NCBI GenBank assembly: GCA_017507215.1
Contig: JAFWBI010000007.1
Coordinates: forward strand, 29,760 to 93,759
Source of the DNA: Clostridia bacterium
GTDB lineage: Bacteria > Bacillota > Clostridia > Christensenellales > UBA1242
Length of the DNA: 64,000 nucleotides
Reading direction: 5' to 3'
The notes beneath the pieces were generated by a model. That model worked only from the letters and a program-made list of their open reading frames with translations. It had not been told where the DNA came from and searched no databases. Numbering within the stretch: the stretch's first letter is position 1; the number at the start of each line of letters is the position of its first letter. Shown here piece by piece: positions 41,791 through 49,661 of this stretch. Made by a program: the position numbers and the translations under genes.

Positions 41791-42552
41791 ATGATTGATA
41801 CACACGCACATTTACTTTATTTTGATGATGTTGATGAAATTATAAATTCAATGGAAAGTCAAGGACTTGAGAATATTGTCACCATTGGCACAACTGTTGA
41901 AGATTCAGCAGATAGCATAGCTCTTGCAGAAAAGCATAAAAACATCTATGCGACTGTTGGAATTTATCCTGAATATTCAAACCTTACAACAGAAGAAGAT
42001 TTGAAAAAACTTAAAGAACTTGCAAAACATGAAAAAGTTGTTGCGATTGGTGAAATTGGGCTTGATTATCACAATGAAGTTTTTGATGCAGAAGCTCAAA
42101 AGAAACTTTTTATTCAACAACTTGAAATTGCAGATGAACTTGGTCTTCCGTTTTGCATTCACTGCAGAAAGGCTGTTTCTGACCTTTATGAAGTGCTTAG
42201 CACTCATAAACATTTGATTAAATATGGTGGGCTTATGCACTGCTACAGCGAAGGTGCAGAGTGGGTGAAAAAGTTTATTGACCTTGGAATGTATATCAGT
42301 TTTTCTGGCAACATAACTTACAAAAAAAGTGACAGGTCATTTTTGAAAGACATTCCACTTGACAGAATTGTTGTTGAAACTGATGCGCCATATCTTTCTC
42401 CAGAACCAAGAAGGGGAAAAGAAAACAGACCTGAGTATGTCAAACTCACAGCAGAGCGTATTGCAGATGAACTTGAAATGAGTTATGATGAGTTTGATAA
42501 GATAGTAACAAAAAACGCAAAAAGGTTCTATTTTAAGATAAAAAACGCATAA
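41791..42552 (+). CDS. tatD: TatD family metal-dependent DNase
   Basis: This 253-residue TIM-barrel hydrolase has the TatD metal ligands: DTHAHL (His5, His7), GEIGLDYH, the His in FCIHCRKA, GLMHCYSEG, and ETDAPYLSPEP. Relatives are 3'-5' DNases and D-aminoacyl-tRNA deacylase-like proteins. It begins a tatD-ksgA pair, matching the Bacillus yabD-rnmV-ksgA block but without rnmV. GAGG precedes the ATG. Confidence 0.95.
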   Translation: MIDTHAHLLYFDDVDEIINSMESQGLENIVTIGTTVEDSADSIALAEKHKNIYATVGIYPEYSNLTTEEDLKKLKELAKHEKVVAIGEIGLDYHNEVFDAEAQKKLFIQQLEIADELGLPFCIHCRKAVSDLYEVLSTHKHLIKYGGLMHCYSEGAEWVKKFIDLGMYISFSGNITYKKSDRSFLKDIPLDRIVVETDAPYLSPEPRRGKENRPEYVKLTAERIADELEMSYDEFDKIVTKNAKRFYFKIKNA

Positions 42553-42563
42553 AAAGGGGTTTT

Positions 42564-43358
42564 ATGGATAAGTTTGATTTTAAGAAAAAATTTGGTCAAA
42601 ATTTCTTAACCGACAAGAATTTGCTCACGCAAATCGTGGAAAAATCAGGTGTTATGTCTGACGATGTAGTGGTTGAGATAGGTGCTGGAAGGGGTGCACT
42701 CACAGAAGTTTTGTCGGCATATGCAAAAAAAGTGTATTCTTTTGAAATAGATAAGGAACTTTTTGCGTTTTTGGGTGAAAAGTTTGATGGCACAAATGTT
42801 CAAATGATTTTCGAAGATGTTATGAAAGTGACAGATGAAGAAATCAATAAGCTAGTTGGTGGCAAGTTTAAACTTGTGGCAAACCTTCCATATTATGTTA
42901 CATCACCAATCTTGACCAGATTTTTGCAAAACGAAAACATGGTGTCTTGTACGGTTATGGTTCAAGAAGAAGTTGCTGACAGAATTGTGGCTGAACCAAA
43001 AACAAAAGACTATGGTGTTTTGACTGTTATTTGTCAAATGTTTGGTGATGCGAAAAAGGCGATTAGGGTGAACAGAAAAATGTTTTATCCGGTTCCAAAT
43101 GTTGATTCGGCAGTGGTTAGAATTGATAAAAAAGAAGATTGCGTGGCTCAAAACTTTCCAGCATTTATTGAGTTTGTGAAAAAGGCTTTTTCAATGCGCA
43201 GAAAAAAACTTTCTAGCAATCTTGAAACTCAAAAGTTGAAAAAAACTGAAATTGAAAAATTGCTTGTCGAAAATGGATTCTCTGAAATGGCAAGGGCTGA
43301 AGAGTTGTCGATTTCTGATTTTAAGAAATTCTTTGCTTTGCTTAATGACAAAATGTGA
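42564..43358 (+). CDS. rsmA: 16S rRNA dimethyladenosine transferase
   Basis: KsgA dimethylates A1518 and A1519 of 16S rRNA, a late check in 30S assembly. The protein has 264 residues. FGQNFL is at 11-16, the SAM motif VEIGAGRGALTE and the catalytic NLPYYV are intact, and the small C-terminal helical domain is present. It starts 11 bases after tatD with AAAGGGG, so the two are co-transcribed. Confidence 0.97.
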   Translation: MDKFDFKKKFGQNFLTDKNLLTQIVEKSGVMSDDVVVEIGAGRGALTEVLSAYAKKVYSFEIDKELFAFLGEKFDGTNVQMIFEDVMKVTDEEINKLVGGKFKLVANLPYYVTSPILTRFLQNENMVSCTVMVQEEVADRIVAEPKTKDYGVLTVICQMFGDAKKAIRVNRKMFYPVPNVDSAVVRIDKKEDCVAQNFPAFIEFVKKAFSMRRKKLSSNLETQKLKKTEIEKLLVENGFSEMARAEELSISDFKKFFALLNDKM

Positions 43359-43399
43359 TTAATGTTGCCAAATTTGTTGATTTGCGACTTATAAACATC

Positions 43400-43427
43400 T
43401 TGACAAAGTGGGGTAAACATTTATAAT
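43400..43427 (+). promoter_or_regulatory. Promoter of the lipoprotein gene
   Basis: TTGACA, 16 bases, TATAAT. The leader is about 58 bases. Confidence 0.8.
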
Positions 43428-43492
43428 ATTATTGTAGTAAATTACTTAGACTCGAAAACTCTATATTTTTTCGGGCGAAATATGAGGGCTTT

Positions 43493-45025
43493 ATGAAAAA
43501 GATTTTGAAAATTACACTTTCTGTTGCACTTGCTTTTGTTTGTTTATTCTCATTCACAGCGTGCAAGAAAAAGATTTCTGCAACAACTGTTGACACATCA
43601 AAAGTTGCAGCTTCAAATGGAGAATCAACCAATGGTGGTATCTCTGTTGTTCATGATGGATATTTATATTTCATCAATGGTATGAAAACCAACGATGGAA
43701 CAGGACTTAGTGGCAACAAAAAGTCTGCAATTTGCAGAGTTGAATATAACAATGGAACTATTGATGAAGACACATACGAAATTGTTGTTGATGACCTTGT
43801 TGGCTTTGAAGATGGTTCACTTTATGTTTTTGGTGATTTCTTATATTACACAACACCATGTTCAGACAAAAACAACAAAGCAACAGTTCTCTATAACAAA
43901 ACATCATTCATGCGTTATGATTTAGTTAACGAAAAATCATATGAAATCTTCACAACTGCTCAAAATGTTGCAGATGAAGCAATCACATATGCTTATTATG
44001 TTGTTGGCGACAAGTTAAACTTGGTTGTTTATGAAAAGAAAAATGCAACCATTACAAGCCTTAATATCAACAAAAAAGTTACAACAAACTATGTTATTTC
44101 AGGTGTTGAATCTTGTGTTCTTGGTGAAAACAATGGCATTAAAGTTACAACAGATTCTGAAAAAGATGCAAACAACTTCGTGTTCTACACAACAGGACAT
44201 TCAAGCGTTGAAGAAGACAAAATTCAAACAGGAAACAAGGTTTACAGAACTTCTCCTGTAACAAATGACTCTTCACTTATTTGCGATAATGGTTCTTCAA
44301 TTTCAATCCTTATGGTTAGAAATGGAAAACTTGTTTATGCTTGTGACACAAGACTTTATGCAGAACTTATCACTGGTGCAAAAAATGAAACATTAAAGTT
44401 GGATACAGCAAATGTTATTGCTCATAACTATTCAACAGAAGCAAGCTATTTGTTTATTGAAAACGAAGATGGTTCAATTTCTGTTCTTTATTATGATTCA
44501 ACAGCTTATAACTTGAACATTATCACTTGGAAGAATTCAGTCTTAGAACCTGTAACAATTCAAGAGTTCACAAAAGATGACAAGTTTGAATTCATCACAA
44601 CAACCACTCTCACAGAAACTGAAGAAGCTGAAGGTGATGAACCAGCTGAAACCCATGATGTTACATATTTAATTTATATCAACAACAAAAAACTTTATAA
44701 GATTGAAATTGCTTTAGATGGCAAATATTCAGATTCAGTTTTTGCTGAACCAATTCAACTCACAACCACTGAAGTTACAAGTGCAACTGGTCTTTTGGTT
44801 CCAGAAGTTGTTGATGACTATGTTTATATTTTCGCACTTGATTCAAACAAGAGCACATATCTTCATAGAACAGACGTGACAATTGATGTTAACGTTTCTG
44901 AACTTGAAGAAGATGACGATAAGAAAGCTAAGTTTGTTGGAATCAAAGATAAAGCAGATGCTGAAAAAGATGCAGAAGCTGCAAAGAAAGAAGAAGAAAA
45001 AAAGAATGAAGAAGATAAAAAATAA
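43493..45025 (+). CDS. Large lipoprotein of unknown function
   Basis: This 510-residue protein has a signal peptide ending in a lipobox, FTAC, with lipidated Cys24. The body is beta-rich, with recurring YLYFING, FLYYTTP, KLVYACD and YVYIFALD strings at intervals, as in propeller-like proteins that display repeated short strands (DUF5050-like). The C-terminal 40 residues are a Lys/Glu coiled coil. It should sit on the outer face of the membrane. AGGG is the weak ribosome binding site, and codon use suggests high expression. Ligand unknown. Confidence 0.82.
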   Translation: MKKILKITLSVALAFVCLFSFTACKKKISATTVDTSKVAASNGESTNGGISVVHDGYLYFINGMKTNDGTGLSGNKKSAICRVEYNNGTIDEDTYEIVVDDLVGFEDGSLYVFGDFLYYTTPCSDKNNKATVLYNKTSFMRYDLVNEKSYEIFTTAQNVADEAITYAYYVVGDKLNLVVYEKKNATITSLNINKKVTTNYVISGVESCVLGENNGIKVTTDSEKDANNFVFYTTGHSSVEEDKIQTGNKVYRTSPVTNDSSLICDNGSSISILMVRNGKLVYACDTRLYAELITGAKNETLKLDTANVIAHNYSTEASYLFIENEDGSISVLYYDSTAYNLNIITWKNSVLEPVTIQEFTKDDKFEFITTTTLTETEEAEGDEPAETHDVTYLIYINNKKLYKIEIALDGKYSDSVFAEPIQLTTTEVTSATGLLVPEVVDDYVYIFALDSNKSTYLHRTDVTIDVNVSELEEDDDKKAKFVGIKDKADAEKDAEAAKKEEEKKNEEDKK

Positions 45026-45052
45026 AACAAGGCAATTATGCCTTGTTTTTTT
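45025..45052 (+). terminator. Rho-independent terminator
   Basis: Stem AAACAAGGCA / TGCCTTGTTT with an ATTA loop, then T run. Confidence 0.9.
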
Positions 45053-45063
45053 GTGAATAAATA

Positions 45064-45105
45064 AAATAAAGAAAACACCCACCAGATAGGTGAGTGTTTT
45101 TCGTT
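45064..45105 (-). terminator. Terminator of the TSCPD/DUF4364 operon
   Basis: On the minus strand, AAACACTCACC pairs with GGTGGGTGTTT (one mismatch) around a five-base loop, followed by a T-rich tail. Confidence 0.75.
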
Positions 45106-45112
45106 TGTGATT

Positions 45113-45361
45113 TTATTTGTGATTTTGTTTATATTCTTTGAGTGCTCTTGCAAATTGGTCTGGGCAAGAAGTTCCGTTTCTGCATTGCGTTCCTTCTAAA
45201 AGTTCGATAAGCTCATCAATTTTTCTGCCTTTTGCAAGTTTTGAAACGCCTTGAGTGTTTCCAGCGCAGCCACCATTGAATTTAACATTGGTAACGATGT
45301 CGCCATCAACTTCAAATTCGATTGTTCTTGAGCAAACACCAGAAGTTTTAAAAATTTCCAT
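45113..45361 (-). CDS. TSCPD domain protein
   Basis: This 82-residue protein has the TSCPD pattern: SGVCSRTIEFEVDG, FNGGCAGNTQGVSKL, and the name motif TSCPDQFARAL. The domain is related to the C-terminal part of class II ribonucleotide reductases and probably binds metal or nucleotide through its cysteines. The ATG at 45361 is chosen because of a GGAG site nine bases upstream; longer versions would use a non-ATG start within the preceding gene. It follows the DUF4364 gene in one operon. The free-standing type has no known biochemical role. Confidence 0.85.
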   Translation of the reverse strand: MEIFKTSGVCSRTIEFEVDGDIVTNVKFNGGCAGNTQGVSKLAKGRKIDELIELLEGTQCRNGTSCPDQFARALKEYKQNHK

Positions 45362-45365
45362 AGTT

Positions 45366-45884
45366 TTAATCTCCATCAATTAATATTTCATATATATCGG
45401 CATAAACTTTGCTGGCTGAATCGTTCCACTTTTTATAAACTTTGACAGCTTCAGCACGGTTTGCAACATTTAATGTGAGTTCAAGCTTTGTGCTTGTTGG
45501 GTCGGTTATTTTTAATTTAACGGTGTAAGTTCCGTCAATGTTTTTGAAATAGTCTTTAAAGTACTCTTGATTTTTTTTGAAAATCCTACGATTTTTCTTA
45601 ACATACGATTTAATTTCATCTCTAACTGAAAATGGAATTTTATGATGAAAATAATGCAAACAGTTATGACCTTCTTCAGTCATTTTATAATATTTATTGT
45701 TTCCGTTTGAACACAAAACCAAAAATCTAGCGTCAACAAGTTCTGGCACGATTTCAGCGAGTGTCATGTATGACAGCCAGTTGTTTTGACTGCAACACAT
45801 ATCGTTGAGTGTATCAGTTGTGACGGGGATTTCCATTTGTTCAAACACATATAATAAAATCAATTTGCTAATCGTGGTGTCCAT
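45366..45884 (-). CDS. DUF4364 family winged-helix protein
   Basis: This 172-residue protein has an N-terminal winged-helix-like region (about 1-80), in which YYKMTEEGHNCLHYF is the typical wing. The C-terminal part is beta-rich and contains TYTVKLKITDP. DUF4364 is found widely in Clostridia and is presumed to be a transcription regulator. It is first in a two-gene operon with the TSCPD gene. The site before the ATG is AAGGA. Confidence 0.82.
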   Translation of the reverse strand: MDTTISKLILLYVFEQMEIPVTTDTLNDMCCSQNNWLSYMTLAEIVPELVDARFLVLCSNGNNKYYKMTEEGHNCLHYFHHKIPFSVRDEIKSYVKKNRRIFKKNQEYFKDYFKNIDGTYTVKLKITDPTSTKLELTLNVANRAEAVKVYKKWNDSASKVYADIYEILIDGD

Positions 45885-46000
45885 AAAAAATCCTTAAAAA
45901 ATGTACTAGCAATACTATATCATAGAAAAGAAAAAAAATAAATACTTTATTGCCATTTTTGATTTTTTTTAAATTTAATTCGTGTGCATAAAATTTTTAG

Positions 46001-46029
46001 TTGTGTTATTTTTCACTGTTTGTTATATT
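46001..46029 (+). promoter_or_regulatory. Probable promoter of the 46.0-47.2 kb pair
   Basis: TTGTGT, 17 bases, TATATT. Confidence 0.5.
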
Positions 46030-46048
46030 ATTAATGTAGGTGAAGTCT

Positions 46049-46795
46049 ATGACAAATGAAAAAAAGTTGCAGGAAATTCAAGGGTTTTTGGTTAGTGTCA
46101 AAAATATGCTTGAATCTAAATATATTCTGATAGACAGAAGGGTGGCAGACATTCTTCGCTCGATTGCAGAAACCAATGTGGTTTACAACTTGATTGCAGA
46201 GTGCATGATTAATTTTGACTTTGCGTATGAGTGGCAAAGGGCGACAGAAGGAAACTATTTGAAGTTGCCTGAATCAGACCCAAAAAGAATATCATTTATA
46301 TTCTGTTTGCTTAATAATATTGACGACAGAAACATTGATGTTACTGCTGTGCTTGAAAGATTCTTTTCGTATGATATTGCATATTCGCCATATGATTTGT
46401 TTTGCAAATATGTGATTGCTGAATTTAGAAGACTTATTTTAAAGCATTTAAATATCGAAATTTCAGCTCCAAAGCATGTGAAATTTGAAGCACCTGAAGT
46501 TGATGCTCAAGTTAAAGAACCAGAAATTGATGATTATGAAAAATTATCGCTTGTTTTAAGAGATTTGGTTAAGTTTTTGGGTGAGCAGAAAAAACTCAAA
46601 AATTTGATTATGCCAAAATATGACTTGATTGCTGTTGTGTCAACTTTTGAGCAGGTGGCAAGAAATAGGCAAATTGAATATTTTTATGCGTTTTTGGTAA
46701 CCTTGAACTCAGTTGCACCAAAAAATAAAGAACTTAGAACTATGCTTGCAGAAATCAACAGGCTTGCAAGCACGCTTATCTCAAAAAGAAAATAA
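46049..46795 (+). CDS. Protein of unknown function, helical
   Basis: This 248-residue protein is soluble and largely helical. It has two parts joined by an acidic linker near residues 145-170. No recognised motif is present. The ATG at 46049 follows AGGTGA; the upstream GTG at 46040 overlaps that site and is less likely. It is followed 10 bases later by a 133-residue protein, so they form a two-gene operon. Neither looks like a membrane protein. Confidence 0.68.
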   Translation: MTNEKKLQEIQGFLVSVKNMLESKYILIDRRVADILRSIAETNVVYNLIAECMINFDFAYEWQRATEGNYLKLPESDPKRISFIFCLLNNIDDRNIDVTAVLERFFSYDIAYSPYDLFCKYVIAEFRRLILKHLNIEISAPKHVKFEAPEVDAQVKEPEIDDYEKLSLVLRDLVKFLGEQKKLKNLIMPKYDLIAVVSTFEQVARNRQIEYFYAFLVTLNSVAPKNKELRTMLAEINRLASTLISKRK

Positions 46796-46805
46796 GGAGA
46801 TTTTT

Positions 46806-47207
46806 ATGGCAAAAAAACAACAAATCAATCTTGCAGATTATTCTGATGAAGACCTTATTGCAACCAAAAACAGGTTGGCGATTGAATATGGTCGAATTCT
46901 TGATGAGTGCAGCACTGAAATTGCGTATTTGGTGAATGAGAAAAAGGTTGACCCTTATTCATTTTTTGGGGAAAGAAAAATAAATAAAGTTATCACGAGA
47001 TATGCAGATATGTCTTCAGATGTTCAAATTGCGATGGAAGAAATTGGAATTGAACTTGAAAAGAGAGATAACTTTAAATATGAACAAAGTTTCATCGGTG
47101 GTAAAAAATACTTTGATGACAGCATTTCTCAAGAAGAGTTTTTGAGAAAAGAAGCTCTCAAAACTTTGAAGCATCAAAGCGCATTAAAACAAGACGAAGA
47201 AGAATAA
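46806..47207 (+). CDS. Protein of unknown function, partner of the preceding gene
   Basis: This 133-residue protein begins MAKKQQINLADYSDEDL and is mostly helical and charged. An internal ATG preceded by AAGGAG fixes the start; the longer frame from 46713 overlaps the upstream gene. No family is recognised. The pair ends just before the tRNA-Glu promoter. Confidence 0.68.
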   Translation: MAKKQQINLADYSDEDLIATKNRLAIEYGRILDECSTEIAYLVNEKKVDPYSFFGERKINKVITRYADMSSDVQIAMEEIGIELEKRDNFKYEQSFIGGKKYFDDSISQEEFLRKEALKTLKHQSALKQDEEE

Positions 47208-47226
47208 AAATTTTAAAACAAAAGCA

Positions 47227-47255
47227 TTGCATTATGTCAAAAATAGTGATATAAT
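47227..47255 (+). promoter_or_regulatory. Promoter of tRNA-Glu
   Basis: TTGCAT, 17 bases, TATAAT. Confidence 0.8.
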
Positions 47256-47269
47256 GCCAATGTTGATAT

Positions 47270-47344
47270 GGCATCATAGTCTAGCGGCTAGGACACACGC
47301 CTCTCACGCGTGGGACCGGAGTTCGATTCTCCGTGGTGCTACCA
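47270..47344 (+). tRNA. tRNA-Glu (anticodon CTC)
   Basis: The cloverleaf is complete. The acceptor GGCATCA pairs with TGGTGCT. The anticodon stem CACGC/GCGTG encloses the loop CTCTCAC with anticodon CTC, and the T arm is GGAGTTCGATTCTCC. CCA is encoded. It reads GAG, which is much rarer than GAA in this AT-rich sequence; a tRNA with anticodon TTC is expected elsewhere. Confidence 0.95.
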
Positions 47345-47350
47345 ATAAAA

Positions 47351-47385
47351 AAAAGAGAAGAATGAAAATTCTTCTCTTTTTTTTG
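47351..47385 (+). terminator. Rho-independent terminator after the tRNA
   Basis: Stem AAAAGAGAAGAAT / ATTCTTCTCTTTT closed by a GAAA loop, then T run. Confidence 0.93.
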
Positions 47386-47480
47386 TTAAAATCATTACGT
47401 TAGACACAGGAAATATAGAAAGTTAAATAGTTTTGTTTTTATAATAAAAAATATGTGAAAACATTGATTTTATGAGCGTT

Positions 47481-47509
47481 TTGTTGTAAAATTGATATAA
47501 TAATAGAAT
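47481..47509 (+). promoter_or_regulatory. Probable promoter of the mTERF-like gene
   Basis: TTGTTG, 17 bases, TAGAAT. A perfect TATAAT at 47496-47501 without a good -35 is an alternative. Confidence 0.5.
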
Positions 47510-47535
47510 GAAAATATGTGCCTAAAAGGTGATTT

Positions 47536-48807
47536 ATGAAATTTGAAGAATTAATGAAAAAATATTTTGATATTGATGATAACTATATTGAAAAACACAA
47601 AGACAAATTATCAAGAATTTCATATTTGAAAGAAGATGCAATCATCAAAAAAATTGAGTTTTATCAAGATTTGTTTGGATTTTCGAATGGAGATATGAAA
47701 AAGATTATTAGAATTGCGCCTGAATATTTGGGTGTTTCAAATGATTTGGTCATCTCAAAAATTAAGTTTTTTCAAAATTATTTTGGTTTAAGCAAAAAAG
47801 ATGTTTTGAAAATGGTGAAGACGTTTCCGACTATTTTGATGTATGCAGATGAATTTGTGAAGGGGAAAGAAAAGTTTTTCTTTGAAATGTTTGGCATTTC
47901 AAAATCTGAATTTGCAAAAATTTTAAAAATATATCCTGCCATTGTGAGTTATTTGGAAGATAGTGTGATTTTAAAATTTGAATATATTGAAAAGACATTA
48001 GGGGTTAAAAAATCTGAATTTTCAGACCTTTTGAAGGGTTTTCCTGCAGTTTTGGGTTATTCTGAAGATGCGATTAGTTCAAAAATTAATTTTTATCAAT
48101 CAAAACTTAAACTTTCTGTGGGTGAGATTGTAAAAATGGTGAAGATTTCTCCTGCAATTTTAGGATTTTCAGAAGATACTCTAAATTCAAAAATTGAGTT
48201 TTTTGAATCAGAGTATGGAATCAAGACTGATGAGTTTGGAAAGATTGTGAAAAAATATCCAACGATTCTTAACTTAAATGAAAACACAGTTCAAGGAAAA
48301 GAAAGCTTTTACAGCCGAGAATTTGGCATAAACAAGGCAGATTTTTCAAAAATGATTAAATCTAACGCTGCAATATTGGGGCTTTCAGAAGAAACTGTTT
48401 TGCTCAAAAAACAACAAATTCAAGATATGAAACTTTCGGCAAAAGATATTATTCGTGAGCCGGCAGTGCTTACAGCTCCTGCAAATAGTTTGAAGTTTAG
48501 ATATATGATTTTAAGGCAAGTTGCAACCAAAGAAGAAATTCTTTCACGACCAAATTGGTTTATGCTTAGCCACAAAAAAACGTTTGCAAGGCTTATGGGT
48601 CTTTCGGGAAGAGAAGTGAAATTGTCACACCTTTTATGCAACGAAAGTATATTCCAAAAACAATTTGGAATGAGCAGTGATGAGCTTATGGAAGTTTATC
48701 CACTTAATGAAGAATCATTGAAACAAATTGTTGCTGGATTCAAAGAAGTTTCAGATGAAGAAATCTCATTAAGTGATGAAGAAATGCTGTATGCAGTTTT
48801 GAAATAA
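47536..48807 (+). CDS. mTERF-like helical repeat protein
   Basis: This 423-residue protein is made largely of tandem 36-residue helical repeats from about residue 30 to 300. Each reads approximately SED-x-(I/V)-x-x-K-I-x-F-(F/Y)-x-x-x-(F/L)-G-(I/L)-(S/K)-K-x-(E/D)-(F/V)-x-K-(I/M)-(I/V)-K-x-(Y/F)-P-x-I-L. The repeat prolines fall at residues 62, 98, 134, 170, 206 and 242, exactly 36 apart, with Ala at 278. This is the mTERF pattern known from mitochondrial and plastid nucleic-acid-binding proteins; bacterial examples are little described. The C-terminal 120 residues depart from the repeat. GGTGAT precedes the ATG. It follows the tRNA-Glu gene. Binding to DNA, RNA or protein is possible. Confidence 0.72.
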   Translation: MKFEELMKKYFDIDDNYIEKHKDKLSRISYLKEDAIIKKIEFYQDLFGFSNGDMKKIIRIAPEYLGVSNDLVISKIKFFQNYFGLSKKDVLKMVKTFPTILMYADEFVKGKEKFFFEMFGISKSEFAKILKIYPAIVSYLEDSVILKFEYIEKTLGVKKSEFSDLLKGFPAVLGYSEDAISSKINFYQSKLKLSVGEIVKMVKISPAILGFSEDTLNSKIEFFESEYGIKTDEFGKIVKKYPTILNLNENTVQGKESFYSREFGINKADFSKMIKSNAAILGLSEETVLLKKQQIQDMKLSAKDIIREPAVLTAPANSLKFRYMILRQVATKEEILSRPNWFMLSHKKTFARLMGLSGREVKLSHLLCNESIFQKQFGMSSDELMEVYPLNEESLKQIVAGFKEVSDEEISLSDEEMLYAVLK

Positions 48808-48834
48808 AATTTAAAAAGATAAATATATAATCAA

Positions 48835-48862
48835 AAACAAACCATTATGGTTTGTTTTTTTA
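48835..48862 (+). terminator. Rho-independent terminator
   Basis: Stem AAACAAACCA / TGGTTTGTTT with a TTA loop, then T run. Confidence 0.9.
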
Positions 48863-48913
48863 TCTAAAAAATATCAAATTTGCGTTTTTTATTTTTTATA
48901 TTGTTTTTGTGTG

Positions 48914-48922
48914 TGCTATAAT
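48914..48922 (+). promoter_or_regulatory. Extended -10 promoter of the SDR-pepD operon
   Basis: TGCTATAAT with only a T-rich -35 region. Confidence 0.6.
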
Positions 48923-48944
48923 ATTTTAGTAAAGGAATTGGCGT

Positions 48945-49631
48945 ATGAAAAAAGTTATTTGTGTAACAGGTGGAAGTGATGGAATTGGCAGGGCAATCGC
49001 TGAGCATTTTTCAAAAGAATACACCATTGTTGCACTTGCAAGAAGTGAAAAAAAACTCAAAACCCTTCAAAGAGAATTTGGTGTGAAGTGTTATGCTTTA
49101 GATGTGACAAATTCTCGCCAAGTTGAAGATGTTATGTCACACATAATAGCCGAAAATAACGGAATTGACGTGCTTATTAATGCTGCTGGAGTGCTCTTGT
49201 CAGGAGAACTTGCAGATGTTTCATTTGATGAAATTAAGACCATGATAGACACAAATTTGACAGGGCTTATAAACACAACAAAGGCTGTGTCTTCTTGCAT
49301 GAAAGAAAAGAAGGCAGGGCTAATCATCAACATAAATTCGCAAGCAGGAATAGGTTCTGGAATGTCTGGCTTTTCGCTTTACAATGCTTCAAAGTGGGGT
49401 GTGACTGGCTTTTCAAAATGCTTGCAAACTGAGCTTGCAAAATATAAAATTAAAGTGACAGATGTGTTTCTTGGAAGAACCGACACAAATATATTTCAAA
49501 AGGCTGGGCTCGAACGAGATATGAGCAAAGCGCTTAAAACGAGTGACGTTGTGAAAACTATTGAATTTTTGCTTAATTTGCCAGATGATGTGGTTGTTCC
49601 TGAAATTAGCATAAAGAATATCAACAATTAA
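48945..49631 (+). CDS. Short-chain dehydrogenase/reductase
   Basis: This 228-residue classical SDR has the Rossmann motif TGGSDGIG at 8-15, NAAG at 79-82, and the catalytic Ser132, Tyr146 and Lys150 (YNASK). It would use NAD(P)H to reduce or oxidise a carbonyl or alcohol. The substrate cannot be deduced. Arg33 after the second strand (ALARSEK) suggests NADP(H). It precedes pepD by 30 bases in the same operon; the link looks incidental. AAAGGA lies upstream. Confidence 0.9.
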   Translation: MKKVICVTGGSDGIGRAIAEHFSKEYTIVALARSEKKLKTLQREFGVKCYALDVTNSRQVEDVMSHIIAENNGIDVLINAAGVLLSGELADVSFDEIKTMIDTNLTGLINTTKAVSSCMKEKKAGLIININSQAGIGSGMSGFSLYNASKWGVTGFSKCLQTELAKYKIKVTDVFLGRTDTNIFQKAGLERDMSKALKTSDVVKTIEFLLNLPDDVVVPEISIKNINN

Positions 49632-49661
49632 TATACATAAAGAAAAAACTAGGAGAAATTT

